Assembly: GCF_002608075.1 (NCBI RefSeq)
Contig: NZ_LAHA01000049.1
Coordinates: 1-57,917, forward strand
Direction: 5' to 3'
DNA: 57,917 bases
Source: Nostoc linckia z4
GTDB taxonomy: Bacteria > Cyanobacteriota > Cyanobacteriia > Cyanobacteriales > Nostocaceae
Shown here: one piece after another, positions 51,401 to 57,917 of the stretch
Numbering within the stretch: position 1 is the first letter of the stretch
Layout: the number at the start of each line of letters is the position of its first letter
Program-made: the position numbers and the translations under genes
The notes under the pieces: model-generated
Seen by the model: the letters and a program-made list of their open reading frames with translations, nothing else
Told to the model about the DNA's origin: nothing
Databases searched by the model: none

Positions 51401-52793
51401 TATAGAATTTTTAGGAAGAGAAGATTTTCAAGTCAAAATCAACGGTTATAGAATTGAACTTGGTGAAATCGAAGCCATATTAAAACAACATCCCACCGTC
51501 AAAGAAGCAGTAGTCACCACAGTCGAACAAACACAACAATTAGTTGCTTATATTATTAGCGATATACCAACTCCCAATTTAGCAGAAGCTTACCAACCAT
51601 CTCAACAAGCAGGAGTATTAAGCGATGCTGGAGAACGCATCGAATTTAAACTCCAGCAACCAGGAATCCGCAAATCAGAATCATCGCCAATTACTATTCA
51701 CTTACCCAAATCTGAACTTGAGCAAACAGCTTATCTCCAACGCCAAAGTTACAGACAATTTGTACCGCAACAGATATCCTTAGAACAATTTAGCAAATTT
51801 CTCAACTGTCTCCAGCAAATGCAATTTGGTGATTATCCCCTCCCCAAATATCGCTATCCTTCTGCTGGGAGTCTTTATCCCGTACAAACTTACTTATTCA
51901 TCAAACCCAACAGTATCGAAACCCTTCCAGGAGGAATATATTATTATCATCCCAGCGACCACAATTTAATCTTACTCCACAACACCAACGAAATAGATAG
52001 CAGCATTTACCGTGAGAATCAAGTACTTTTTGAACAATCCGCTTTTGCGATATATTTGATTGGGAAACTAAGTGCGATCGCACCGATGTATGGAGAACTC
52101 GCTAGAGACTTCTGTCTTTTAGAAGCAGGACACATCGGACAATTACTCATGAACAGCGCACCAACTCAAGAAATTGGTCTTTGTCCCCTTGGCTATTTAG
52201 AATTTACCCAAATTCAAGACTTATTTCAACTAGAAACTAATCAAATTCTCCTTTATAACTTTGTTGGTGGAAAAATAGATCCAAAAGATTCTCAGCAATG
52301 GTCAATACTTAAAAATACCAAATCAAATACTACCCAATTTCGAGAATATTTACAGCAGAAACTTCCACAATACATGATACCTGCTGAATATATTTTCATT
52401 GACACCTTACCCCTAACCCCCAACGGAAAAATAGATAGAAAAGCCTTACCAACTCCCAATCTCGCAACAGCCAAATCAGCAACCTTAGTCCCTCCGCAAA
52501 CCCAAACCGAAAAAACAATCGCCGAATTCATCCAACAACTGCTGCAAATCGAAACAGTAGGAATACACCAAAACTTTTTTGAATTAGGAATAGACTCACT
52601 CAAACTCGTGCAGTTGAAAAATCACTTACAAACTCAACTCCAAGTCAACATTCCCATGCGCCAATTATTAGTGGAAACAACAAATATTCAACAACTAGCA
52701 TTAGCCATTGATGAGCAATTAATTATCGCTAAAATTACACACAACCCCCTATCCACAGAACAAGACGACGATAAAGAAATCATCCAAATTTAA
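45447..52793 (+). CDS. NRPS: docking-C-A(Orn-like)-PCP-Cy-A(Cys)+Ox-PCP
   Basis: From the ATG at 45447 the protein has 2448 residues. A TubC-type docking domain (1-58) is followed by a condensation domain with HHIVIDG (190-196). The first A domain (about 575-1020) has a specificity line read by eye as D-V-G-E-V-G-S-I-D, closest to the Orn code DVGEIGSID. Carrier serine 1097 follows. A heterocyclisation domain (about 1156-1590) has DALIAD (Asp1281, Asp1286) and SQTPQVWLD. The second A domain reads DLYNLSLIW, the cysteine code. A SagB-type flavin oxidase (about 2078-2285, SYRQF and YRYPSAGSLYPVQTYLF) is inserted before the A10 motif NGKIDRKAL. Carrier serine 2384 follows. It should acylate Orn with the isonitrile acid and build a thiazole. 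Two repeat insertions lie in C1 and A1. Confidence 0.93.
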   Translation: MNLVEFLTQLSQQNIELWVEDDKLRYRGRKEGLTSTVLNQIKQHKTEIIDLLRQGFHISKSYPLTYGQQGLWFLYKLAPTSAAYNVAFTARICSHLNIPALQQAFQQLVNRHPTLRTTFAQKDGEPFQEVHEYQEVDFENIDASAKNEDELISQVIAAYQRPFDLEKGNLLRVNLFTCSEENYLILLTIHHIVIDGFSLGIILDELRLLYEAENTGRVISLPAIKYQYQDFVQWQRNILASSVGDELWNYWREQLAGELPILKLPTDRPRPPIQSYRGASHTFEINQELTSQLREMAKAQGATLYMTLLTAFQVLLYRLSGQEDIIVGAPIEGRSQPQFAETVGFFVNMLALRVNLAGNPTFSQLLTQVRQTVLDAIAHQDYPSTLLIERCLRRSRSVSKRAQLSQLNRDPSLPGLFRVSFNLLKLSEIAKDYELSISDKTKARENWGGLTLEPFVIPQQEGQNDLVFDMMETIESLIGILRYNTDLFDATTISRIANHFQTLLAGIIANPQQQIAFLPLLTEAEANHLLCKWNNNQVEYPQDIVIHQLFENCVKQQPNAVAVVFPNVETFHETSLQLTYQQLNSKANQLAHYLRSLGIGENQLVGICVERSLEMIVALLGVLKAGGAYLPLDPAYPEERLNFMLRDSQVSILLTQQKLVASLPIEDLTVVCLDKDWQDISQESEENLVVNTTFKDLAYVIYTSGSTGKSKGVAIAHRSLVNAFYAWEKAYQIPSLTSHLQMASFAFDVFSGDVIRTLCSGAKLVLCPREWLLEPDKLYKLMLVEKIDSAEFVPAVLRNLVEYLQRTQQNLHFMKLLVVGSDSLYVQEYQEFQRFCGEQTRLINSYGVTEACIDSTYFELGMGKLGSGLVPIGRPFANTQVYILDRYLQLVPIGVAGELYIGGAGLAQGYFNRPDLTKEKFISYSPHNFILYKTGDLARYLPDGNIELLGRMDDQVKIRGFRIELGEIEAVLSSHPQVQAAVVIIRELQTENKSIVGYVVSHQQSLTTKELRNFLKQKLPDYMIPSAIAILETLPLTPNGKIDRRALPIPDMEQHREIDFVPPRTATEEAIANIIASVLKLKQVGIHDNFFELGGHSLLATQVIARLQQTLNIELPLRSLLASPTVAGLSEAVTSSTKTESSVNLPTIVPNPQQLYQPFPLTDIQQAYWLGRNEAFELGNIAAHGYLELDCHHLDLTRLNQAWQKLILRHDMLRAVILPDGQQQILSTVPAYEIEVLDLQDLEVMREQMSHEVLPAEQWPLFRIRATPIDEQRTRLHLSFDALIADAWSVFLLMREWLHLYNNSEFVLPSLQLSFRDYVLGESTLKNTPQYQRSQEYWFNRLDSLPPAPELPLAKNPNGVANPRFQRRSSQLSPEQWRKLQHRAQQFNLTTSGVLLAAFAEILSQWSRNPKFTINLTLFKRLPLHPQVNEIVGDFTSLTLLEVDFSIPQSFSNHAQQLQQQLWQDLDNGYMSGLQVQRELSRQRQSYQFMPVVFTSTLGLESLGQDTSILSQLGEIVYSISQTPQVWLDNQIREQNGTLIFNWDAVEELFPAGLLDEMFAAYCDLLQRLITSDTIWSASQGELVQRTIANYPTADIYEETLHSLFIKQVQIQADSPAVITPERTLTYQELYQRALQLASQLRELGASTDNAIAIIMEKGWEQVVAVLGILIAGAAYLPIDPELPAERQWYLLTQGQVKLIVTQPHLQLSLPSGVQQVCVESQLTQDEKDIKLVQNPDDLAYIIYTSGSTGLPKGVAINHRGAVNTILDINRRFGVKSSDRILALSALNFDLSVYDIFGMLAAGGTIVIPSADQTKDPAHWLELIVSQQITLWNSVPALMQMLVEYLANQPQPSSLRLALLSGDWLPLNLPNQIQKLWTNIQVVSLGGATEASIWSIYYPINQVDPNWKSIPYGKPLANQQVYVLNHNLQQTPVWVTGQLYIGGIGLAKGYWKDAEKTNASFIIHPVTKEKLYKTGDLGRYLPDGNIEFLGREDFQVKINGYRIELGEIEAILKQHPTVKEAVVTTVEQTQQLVAYIISDIPTPNLAEAYQPSQQAGVLSDAGERIEFKLQQPGIRKSESSPITIHLPKSELEQTAYLQRQSYRQFVPQQISLEQFSKFLNCLQQMQFGDYPLPKYRYPSAGSLYPVQTYLFIKPNSIETLPGGIYYYHPSDHNLILLHNTNEIDSSIYRENQVLFEQSAFAIYLIGKLSAIAPMYGELARDFCLLEAGHIGQLLMNSAPTQEIGLCPLGYLEFTQIQDLFQLETNQILLYNFVGGKIDPKDSQQWSILKNTKSNTTQFREYLQQKLPQYMIPAEYIFIDTLPLTPNGKIDRKALPTPNLATAKSATLVPPQTQTEKTIAEFIQQLLQIETVGIHQNFFELGIDSLKLVQLKNHLQTQLQVNIPMRQLLVETTNIQQLALAIDEQLIIAKITHNPLSTEQDDDKEIIQI
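46612..46668 (+). repeat. HIP1-flanked repeat insertion in the NRPS C domain
   Basis: GAGCGATGCCTTCGGCGTTC, GCGTAGCGTCTCGAAGAGAG and CGCAGCTATCGC form a well-known type of cyanobacterial interspersed repeat. A relative is at 14211-14260. It encodes CLRRSRSVSKRAQLSQ, which interrupts the usual IERLxPNRDPS segment of C domains in frame. Confidence 0.75.
47147..47176. repeat. Perfect 30-base palindrome inside the NRPS A1 domain
   Basis: TGTAGAGACGTTTC and GAAACGTCTCTACA are exact complements around a central AT. The insert encodes VETFHETSLQ in place of the usual two or three residues between AVAVVF and LTYQQLN at the start of A domains. The frame is kept. This palindrome type is a recurrent intergenic repeat in Nostoc-like genomes, to my knowledge. 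Confidence 0.85.
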
Positions 52794-53098
52794 ATGTAGT
52801 ATTTATAGCAATTCCCACTTACAACAGTTTTCATATATTTATACTACAGTCTTATTTCTTCCTTTGCGTGAGATAAAAACAGTGTGGTTCATTTACCTGA
52901 AAATTCCTGTAAATAAAGTACAAATTTTTGAAACGCAAAGTAAAGCGCAGAGTTACGCAGAGATTTCTTAGGAGACTAGGAAATGCTATAAACGAACCAC
53001 AAAGTACGCAAAGTACGCAAAGTTAAGATAATTAAAAAGGGTTTTTGCATCATCAAGTGAATATTATTATCCGTGCTATCGCTGTTCGTTAATTAAAA
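52794..53098. other. 305-base gap between the two NRPS genes
   Basis: No gene is seen. It contains GAAACGCAAAGTAAAGCGCA and GAGTTACGCAGAGATTTC units (52931-52970) and CAAAGTACGCAAAGTACGCA direct repeats (53001-53025). Both are common short repeats of this genome, also seen at 22170-22207, 41940-41985 and 45113-45140. A separate promoter for the second NRPS cannot be ruled out. Confidence 0.7.
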
Positions 53099-56000
53099 AT
53101 GAAGAAAAACATTATGAACAAAAACCAACTTTTAATCGAACTCGAAAAACGAGGAATCAAACTCTGGCTAGAAAACAACCTATTAAACATCGAAGCACCA
53201 AAAGGAACATTAACACCAGAACTACGCGATTCCCTCAAAGAACATAAACCAGAACTTATCAAACTCCTAAATCTCAACAACATCAAAACAACCTCCCTAC
53301 CAATCATCAAACCCAATCCTCAGCAACTTCACCAACCATTTCCCCTCACCGACATCCAACAGGCGCACTGGTTGGGACGCAATCAAGTATTTGAATTAAG
53401 CCATGTCAGCAACCATGTTTACATAGAATTTGAAACTAATAATTTAGACATATCACGCCTTACAGCAGCTTGGCAAAAACTCATTCAGCGTCATGATATG
53501 CTAAGGGCGATAGTATTACCCACAGGAGAACAACAAATCTTAGAAAAAGTTCCCGATTATCAAATTACCATCTTAGACTTGCGAGAATTACAACCCCCAC
53601 AAATCGAAACTGAATTAATAGCAATCCGCGAAAAACTATCTCAACAAAATTTACCATCACACCAATGGCCTTGGTTTGATATTCGAGCCACTTATTTAAA
53701 TCAACAACAAATTAGGCTGCATCTGAGCATGGATTTATTACTCATAGATGCTGCAAGTATTCGGATTTTATTTCACGAATGGCATCAAATTTATCAAAAT
53801 CCCGAATTATCATTACCACCATTAGAATTATCATTTCGAGATTACGTCATTGCTAAAAATTCTCTCGAAGACTCAGAATTAATCAAGCGATCGCAAACTT
53901 ATTGGTTCAATCGTTTAGATACTCTCCCACCAGCACCGGAACTACCCCTAGCTTGTTTTCCTAGTGAATTAAAAGAGTATACATTCAAACGCTATGCTGG
54001 AAAACTAGAACCCCATATATGGCAAAAATTAAAACATCGGGGTCAAAAAGCGGGTTTAACTCCTTCTATCATTTTACTAACTGCTTTTGCAGAAGTTTTA
54101 ACTTTGTGGAGTAAAAATCCTTCATTTACTCTCAATTTAACTGTCCTGGAACGTCTACCCCTCCATGCCCAAATCAATCAAATCATTGGCGATTTTACCA
54201 ATACAAATCTTTTAGCAATAGATAATTCATCACCAAATACATTTACAAATCTAGCTCTAAAAATCCAGCAACAATTACTCCAAGATTTAGATTATATTTA
54301 TATTAGTGGAGTAGAAGTACTGCGGAAATTGCTCAGTCAAAAGCAAACAGAATTGACCGCAGCTATGCCTATAGTATTTAGTAGTGTTTTAGGTTTGGGT
54401 AATTTTGCTCAGGGAGATTTAGAATATAACTTTTTGGGAGAAGTGGTGTATGGTATTAGCCAAACGCCGCAAGTTTCCTTAGAACATCAAGTTGCAGAAC
54501 ATAATGGAAGCTTAATTTTTAATTGGGATGCAGTAGAAGCACTTTTCCCTATGGGGATGTTGGATGAAATGTTTACAGTTTACTGCAATTTGCTGGAGCG
54601 TTTAGCCCAAGAAGATGAATTGTGGACACAACCCATAGAATTATTACCACCAATCCCAATTCATCCTCATCCACCAATCCCACAAACAGCTTTACTCCAC
54701 ACTTTATTTTTTGAACAAGTATCTCAACGTCCACAACAACAAGCTGTAATTAGTAGCGATCGCATTCTCACCTATCAAGAGTTAAGCGATCGCGTCACTG
54801 AATTAGCACAACAATTAGGCGATCGTTCTCAGGTGGCGATCGCCATAATTATGGAAAAAGGTTGGAAACAGGTTGTTGCTGCTTTGGCTATCCTTGCTGC
54901 TGGTGGTATCTATGTCCCCATCGATCCCGGATTACCACAGGAACGTATATGGTATTGTTTACAACAAGCACAAGTCAAACTGGTACTGACTGAAACTAGC
55001 CTTGTTCATAGTCTGGAATATCCACAGAACATCCCGACTTTGTGTATAGATTCATTACCAACTCCAGCATCACACCAGCCATACCAGCAAAGCCCAAAAC
55101 CCACAGACTTAGCCTATATCATCTACACCTCTGGTTCTACAGGAACACCCAAAGGCGTGATGATTACCCATGAAAGTGCAGTCAACACGATTTTAGATAT
55201 TAACGAACGCTTTCGGATCGATTCAGGCGATCGCATCTTAGCTATTTCTGCTTTCAGCTTTGACCTCTCAGTTTACGACATCTTCGGCACTTTAGCAGCA
55301 GGAGGAACAATAGTCATTCCTGATGCTGCAAATAGTAAAGATCCATCTCATTGGAGTGAATTAATTACCAAACACCAAATCACAATTTGGAACTCAGTTC
55401 CGGCTTTCATGCAGATGTTAATTGAGTATAATTTAAATCATCCTCAAGTTATATTTAATACTCTCAGGTTAGTTTTATTGAGTGGTGATTGGATACCCTT
55501 AAATTTACCTGCTCAAATCCAAGCATTATCTCCACAAGCCGAAATCATTAGTTTAGGAGGAGCAACAGAAGCCTCTATCTGGTCAATTTATTATCCAATT
55601 ACCCAAGTTCACCCCAACTGGAAAAGTATTCCCTACGGAAAACCACTTAAAAATCAATATATTTATGTTTTAAATACATCTATAAAAAAATGTCCTGTTT
55701 GGGTGACAGGAGAATTATATATTGGCGGTATCGGATTAGCAAAAGGTTATTGGCAAGACGAAGAAAAAACAAATGCTAGTTTTATTATTCATCCAGTTAC
55801 CAAAGAAAAATTATATAAAACAGGCGACTTGGGACGCTATTTACCCGATGGAAATATTGAATTTTTAGGTAGAGAAGATTTTCAAGTTAAAATCAACGGT
55901 TATCGCATTGAACTTGGTGAAATTGAAGCAACATTAAAACAGCATCCCACCGTTAAAGAAGTTGTAGTTACAACATTACAGAAAACACAACAAATAATCG

Positions 56001-57268
56001 CTTACATTGTTCCCAAACCAGAGTCAAACATCACCACGCAAGAAATACGTTCTTTTCTCCAAACCAAATTACCAGCTTACATGATTCCCTCTACTTTCAT
56101 GTTGTTACCATCCTTCCCACTCACAGCAAACGGTAAAATAAATCGTCAAGTGCTACCTATTCCTGAAGGTACGCAACCAGAATTAACAAAAACTTTTACC
56201 CCGCCTCGTAACCAAGTAGAAGAACTATTAATTACAACTTGGACGGAATTATTTAAACTTCCGCAAATCAGCATTTATGATAACTTTTTTGCATTAGGCG
56301 GACACTCATTTTTAGCACTACAATTAATCTCCAAAATCAACCAAAAATTTCACACAAATATACCTCTCAGTACACTGTTTCACTATCCAACGGTAGCCGA
56401 ATTAGGAAATTTTCTCATCCAAAATCATCACGCATCCCCAACACCTATATCTTTAGTCTCCATTCAACCACAGGGAACTCAACCACCATTATTTTGTATT
56501 CATCCCACAGGGGGACAAGTCATGGTGTATCAGCATCTTGCCAACTGTTTAGGAACGAATCAGCCTGTATACGCTCTCCAGTCCCGCGCTCTTAACAACT
56601 CACTGGATGAGCATAATAGCATTGAAAATATGGCTGTCGAATACGCCAAAATCATTCGCCAACATCAACCTGATGGTGCTTATCATCTTATGGGTTGGTC
56701 TATGGGTGGAGTCATTGCCGTTAGTATTACTAAAGAATTAGAACAACAAGGATGTCAAGTTGATTTTCTGGGACTTGTAGATGCGTTTTTATTTCCAGAT
56801 AATACACCAACTTTAACACCCGATCCTTTATATGAATTAACATTAGTATTTGGTGGGACTTTTGTTGATGCTTTGATGAGCCTAGATGATTTTCAACAGC
56901 AAGAACTACGAGAACAACTCGTGAATTTAACTGCTATTGAACGTCTGCAATTAATCATGAATTGGGGAAAATCACAAAATTTACTTTCAACAGAACTATC
57001 AGAAGTATCAATGGAAATATTTCAAAAACAACTAGAACTAACGGAAATCCACCAAAAACTGTTAAAAAACCATCAACCACCTCAAATTAAAGCTCAAATC
57101 TGCATCTGGTGGGCTGCACAACAACTCACACCTCAATTACCCCGCACCGACTGGAGTCAATATACTACAAACACAACTCACACACAAATCTTACACGGCA
57201 ACCACTTTACCATCATGCATCCCCCCTACGTGACAACACTAAGCCAGGATTTACAATCTAAAACGTAA
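53099..57268 (+). CDS. NRPS: docking-Cy-A(Cys)-PCP-TE
   Basis: The 1389-residue protein may start at Met6 (53114, MNKNQLLIELEKRGIKLW) instead. A TubC-type docking domain (6-60) precedes a heterocyclisation domain (about 78-510) with FPLTDIQQAHWLGRNQ, DLLLID (Asp212, Asp217), LPPAPELPLA and SQTPQVSLE. The A domain (about 535-1010) gives the code DLYNLSLIW for cysteine. Carrier serine 1070 (ALGGHSFLA) and a thioesterase (about 1120-1385) with GWSMGG (Ser1201) and a late HGNHFTIMH histidine follow. There is no oxidase insertion, so the ring made here should remain a thiazoline. The TE should release the product as acid, amide or cycle. The matching docking domains suggest that it accepts the chain from the first NRPS. 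Confidence 0.93.
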   Translation: MKKNIMNKNQLLIELEKRGIKLWLENNLLNIEAPKGTLTPELRDSLKEHKPELIKLLNLNNIKTTSLPIIKPNPQQLHQPFPLTDIQQAHWLGRNQVFELSHVSNHVYIEFETNNLDISRLTAAWQKLIQRHDMLRAIVLPTGEQQILEKVPDYQITILDLRELQPPQIETELIAIREKLSQQNLPSHQWPWFDIRATYLNQQQIRLHLSMDLLLIDAASIRILFHEWHQIYQNPELSLPPLELSFRDYVIAKNSLEDSELIKRSQTYWFNRLDTLPPAPELPLACFPSELKEYTFKRYAGKLEPHIWQKLKHRGQKAGLTPSIILLTAFAEVLTLWSKNPSFTLNLTVLERLPLHAQINQIIGDFTNTNLLAIDNSSPNTFTNLALKIQQQLLQDLDYIYISGVEVLRKLLSQKQTELTAAMPIVFSSVLGLGNFAQGDLEYNFLGEVVYGISQTPQVSLEHQVAEHNGSLIFNWDAVEALFPMGMLDEMFTVYCNLLERLAQEDELWTQPIELLPPIPIHPHPPIPQTALLHTLFFEQVSQRPQQQAVISSDRILTYQELSDRVTELAQQLGDRSQVAIAIIMEKGWKQVVAALAILAAGGIYVPIDPGLPQERIWYCLQQAQVKLVLTETSLVHSLEYPQNIPTLCIDSLPTPASHQPYQQSPKPTDLAYIIYTSGSTGTPKGVMITHESAVNTILDINERFRIDSGDRILAISAFSFDLSVYDIFGTLAAGGTIVIPDAANSKDPSHWSELITKHQITIWNSVPAFMQMLIEYNLNHPQVIFNTLRLVLLSGDWIPLNLPAQIQALSPQAEIISLGGATEASIWSIYYPITQVHPNWKSIPYGKPLKNQYIYVLNTSIKKCPVWVTGELYIGGIGLAKGYWQDEEKTNASFIIHPVTKEKLYKTGDLGRYLPDGNIEFLGREDFQVKINGYRIELGEIEATLKQHPTVKEVVVTTLQKTQQIIAYIVPKPESNITTQEIRSFLQTKLPAYMIPSTFMLLPSFPLTANGKINRQVLPIPEGTQPELTKTFTPPRNQVEELLITTWTELFKLPQISIYDNFFALGGHSFLALQLISKINQKFHTNIPLSTLFHYPTVAELGNFLIQNHHASPTPISLVSIQPQGTQPPLFCIHPTGGQVMVYQHLANCLGTNQPVYALQSRALNNSLDEHNSIENMAVEYAKIIRQHQPDGAYHLMGWSMGGVIAVSITKELEQQGCQVDFLGLVDAFLFPDNTPTLTPDPLYELTLVFGGTFVDALMSLDDFQQQELREQLVNLTAIERLQLIMNWGKSQNLLSTELSEVSMEIFQKQLELTEIHQKLLKNHQPPQIKAQICIWWAAQQLTPQLPRTDWSQYTTNTTHTQILHGNHFTIMHPPYVTTLSQDLQSKT

Positions 57269-57344
57269 TTTTTACTGTAAACAGATAGGGAGGTAGGGGA
57301 GACAAGGGAGATGGGGCCAGGGCGAACGCATCTCAATGTAGTAC

Positions 57345-57524
57345 ATGCTTACTAAAAAAGCTTGGTCGCGTGTGTCATTAAGAGAAGATGATTGTAGAAT
57401 TAAAAAAGACAATGCACCACAGAATTTTGCAGTTATAAGGCACATTGCGGTCAACCTTTTAGGTCAAGAGAAGCGTGTAAAACGAGGAATCAAAAATAAA
57501 CTCAATTGGGAGAACAAACCTTGA
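57345..57524 (+). pseudogene. ISAs1-type transposase C-terminal remnant
   Basis: The short frame reads SLREDDCRIKKDNAPQNFAV followed by IRHIAVNLLGQEKRVKRGIK. This matches the C-terminal end of ISAs1-family DDE transposases (pattern REDxxRIxxxNAPQNFAxxRHIAxNLL). A stop codon precedes it at 57339, and the rest of the transposase is absent. It marks a past insertion at the downstream border of the NRPS cluster. Confidence 0.75.
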
Positions 57525-57784
57525 CTGCCAAATTACCCCACAGGTATACATCCGATCGTCTCTCTCCTGATGGAATGATTAAACTGGCATTCAATCCTAC
57601 AGATGCACATTTTGTGTAGTAGATAAAAACTTATGTAATAGTAGCAGGATATTGGTAGGGTATCTATTGTTGTTGCGATCGCCATTCTGTTGAGAGATAA
57701 AGTTTTTATCTCTAGTAGTCTCCCAACCCAAAAATGTTAGGTGGAGGTTGGGTAAAGCTTAAAGGGAAAAGGGGAAAGGATAAA

Positions 57785-57888
57785 GGACTTCCAAGTAAAA
57801 AAATATTCCACAGAAGATTGTTGACGGTTGACAGTCAACAGTCAACGACGAGAACCGGAATAATTTATTTTTTGAAGTTCCCTAAAAA
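57785..57888 (-). repeat. MITE-like element, copy 5 (complete)
   Basis: In the minus orientation it begins AGGGAACTTCAAAAAATAAA and ends TTTTTTTACTTGGAAGTCCT, with termini that are imperfect inverted repeats. The interior GTTGACTGTTGACTGTCAAC with CGTCAAC can fold on itself. It encodes no protein. Confidence 0.75.
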
Positions 57889-57917
57889 ACCTTTCCCCTT
57901 CCCCCTTTCCCCTTCCC

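Larger units (their letters stand above)
57269..57917. other. Downstream flank of the NRPS cluster: transposase remnant and repeats
   Basis: After GGGAGACAAGGGAGATGG units (57290-57315) comes a transposase remnant (57345-57524). A region without recognisable gene (57525-57715) follows, then TTAGGTGGAGGTTGGG and AAAGGGAAAAGGGGAAAGG units, MITE-like copy 5 and a CCTTTCCCCTTCCCCC tract to the window edge. Confidence 0.7.

Noticed and set aside
35453..57268. Reading the locus as an ordinary catecholate or hydroxamate siderophore cluster
   Set aside because: No isochorismate, DHB, ornithine hydroxylase or NIS synthetase genes are present, and the ScoE/ScoD/ScoB/ScoC-like set is better explained by isonitrile chemistry.

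Overview
This is chromosomal DNA of a filamentous, probably heterocyst-forming (Nostoc/Anabaena-type) cyanobacterium. The evidence is the many GCGATCGC (HIP1) octamers, a protein with the Mo-dependent-nitrogenase C-terminal domain, DevBCA-type exporter genes, CHASE2-Ser/Thr kinase and STAND/TPR signalling proteins, an AMIN-domain TonB receptor, and the short tandem repeats that fill nearly every intergenic gap. No rRNA, tRNA or CRISPR array was recognised.

Left part (1-5.3 kb): a truncated IS200/IS605-type TnpB gene and a short-chain dehydrogenase broken beside it. These are followed, all on the minus strand, by an organosulfur-type set: NfsA-like flavin reductase, sulfonate-binding lipoprotein, class II aldolase and cysteine-dioxygenase-like cupin. 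A decayed IscB N-terminus lies next to it. From 5.6 to 14 kb are a LysR regulator divergent from an RND efflux pump, a GCS2-type ligase, the nitrogenase-associated protein and Obg. From 14 to 22 kb are a very large hybrid histidine kinase, a small membrane protein and a CHASE2-kinase. From 22 to 28 kb are a methyltransferase and a split hydantoinase/oxoprolinase pair (hyuA, hyuB) with a TrmH-type RNA methyltransferase between them. From 28 to 35 kb are a DevBCA-type exporter with a divergent TetR gene and a STAND ATPase with TPRs.

Right part (35.4-57.3 kb): the highlight. An RhtX/FptX-like importer and a TonB-dependent receptor point left. Pointing right are an acyl-AMP ligase (FadD10/ScoC-like), an MFS exporter, a TauD-fold oxygenase with the ScoE isonitrile-synthase residues, an FcoT/ScoD-like hot-dog protein, a carrier protein and two NRPSs. 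The first five biosynthetic roles match the isonitrile lipopeptide (INLP, chalkophore/kupyaphore) pathway known from Actinobacteria. The NRPS line differs: Orn-like module, then Cy-A(Cys)+oxidase, then Cy-A(Cys)-TE. My inference is a bis-isonitrile acyl-ornithinyl thiazole-thiazoline metallophore, exported by the MFS protein and re-imported through the TonB receptor and the MFS importer.

A second theme is invasion of genes by intergenic repeats. In-frame copies of the same short repeats lie inside the histidine kinase, hyuA, hyuB, the STAND protein and the first NRPS. Several start codons lie within or directly beside such repeats. A MITE-like element of about 95-150 bp with terminal inverted repeats is present in at least five copies.
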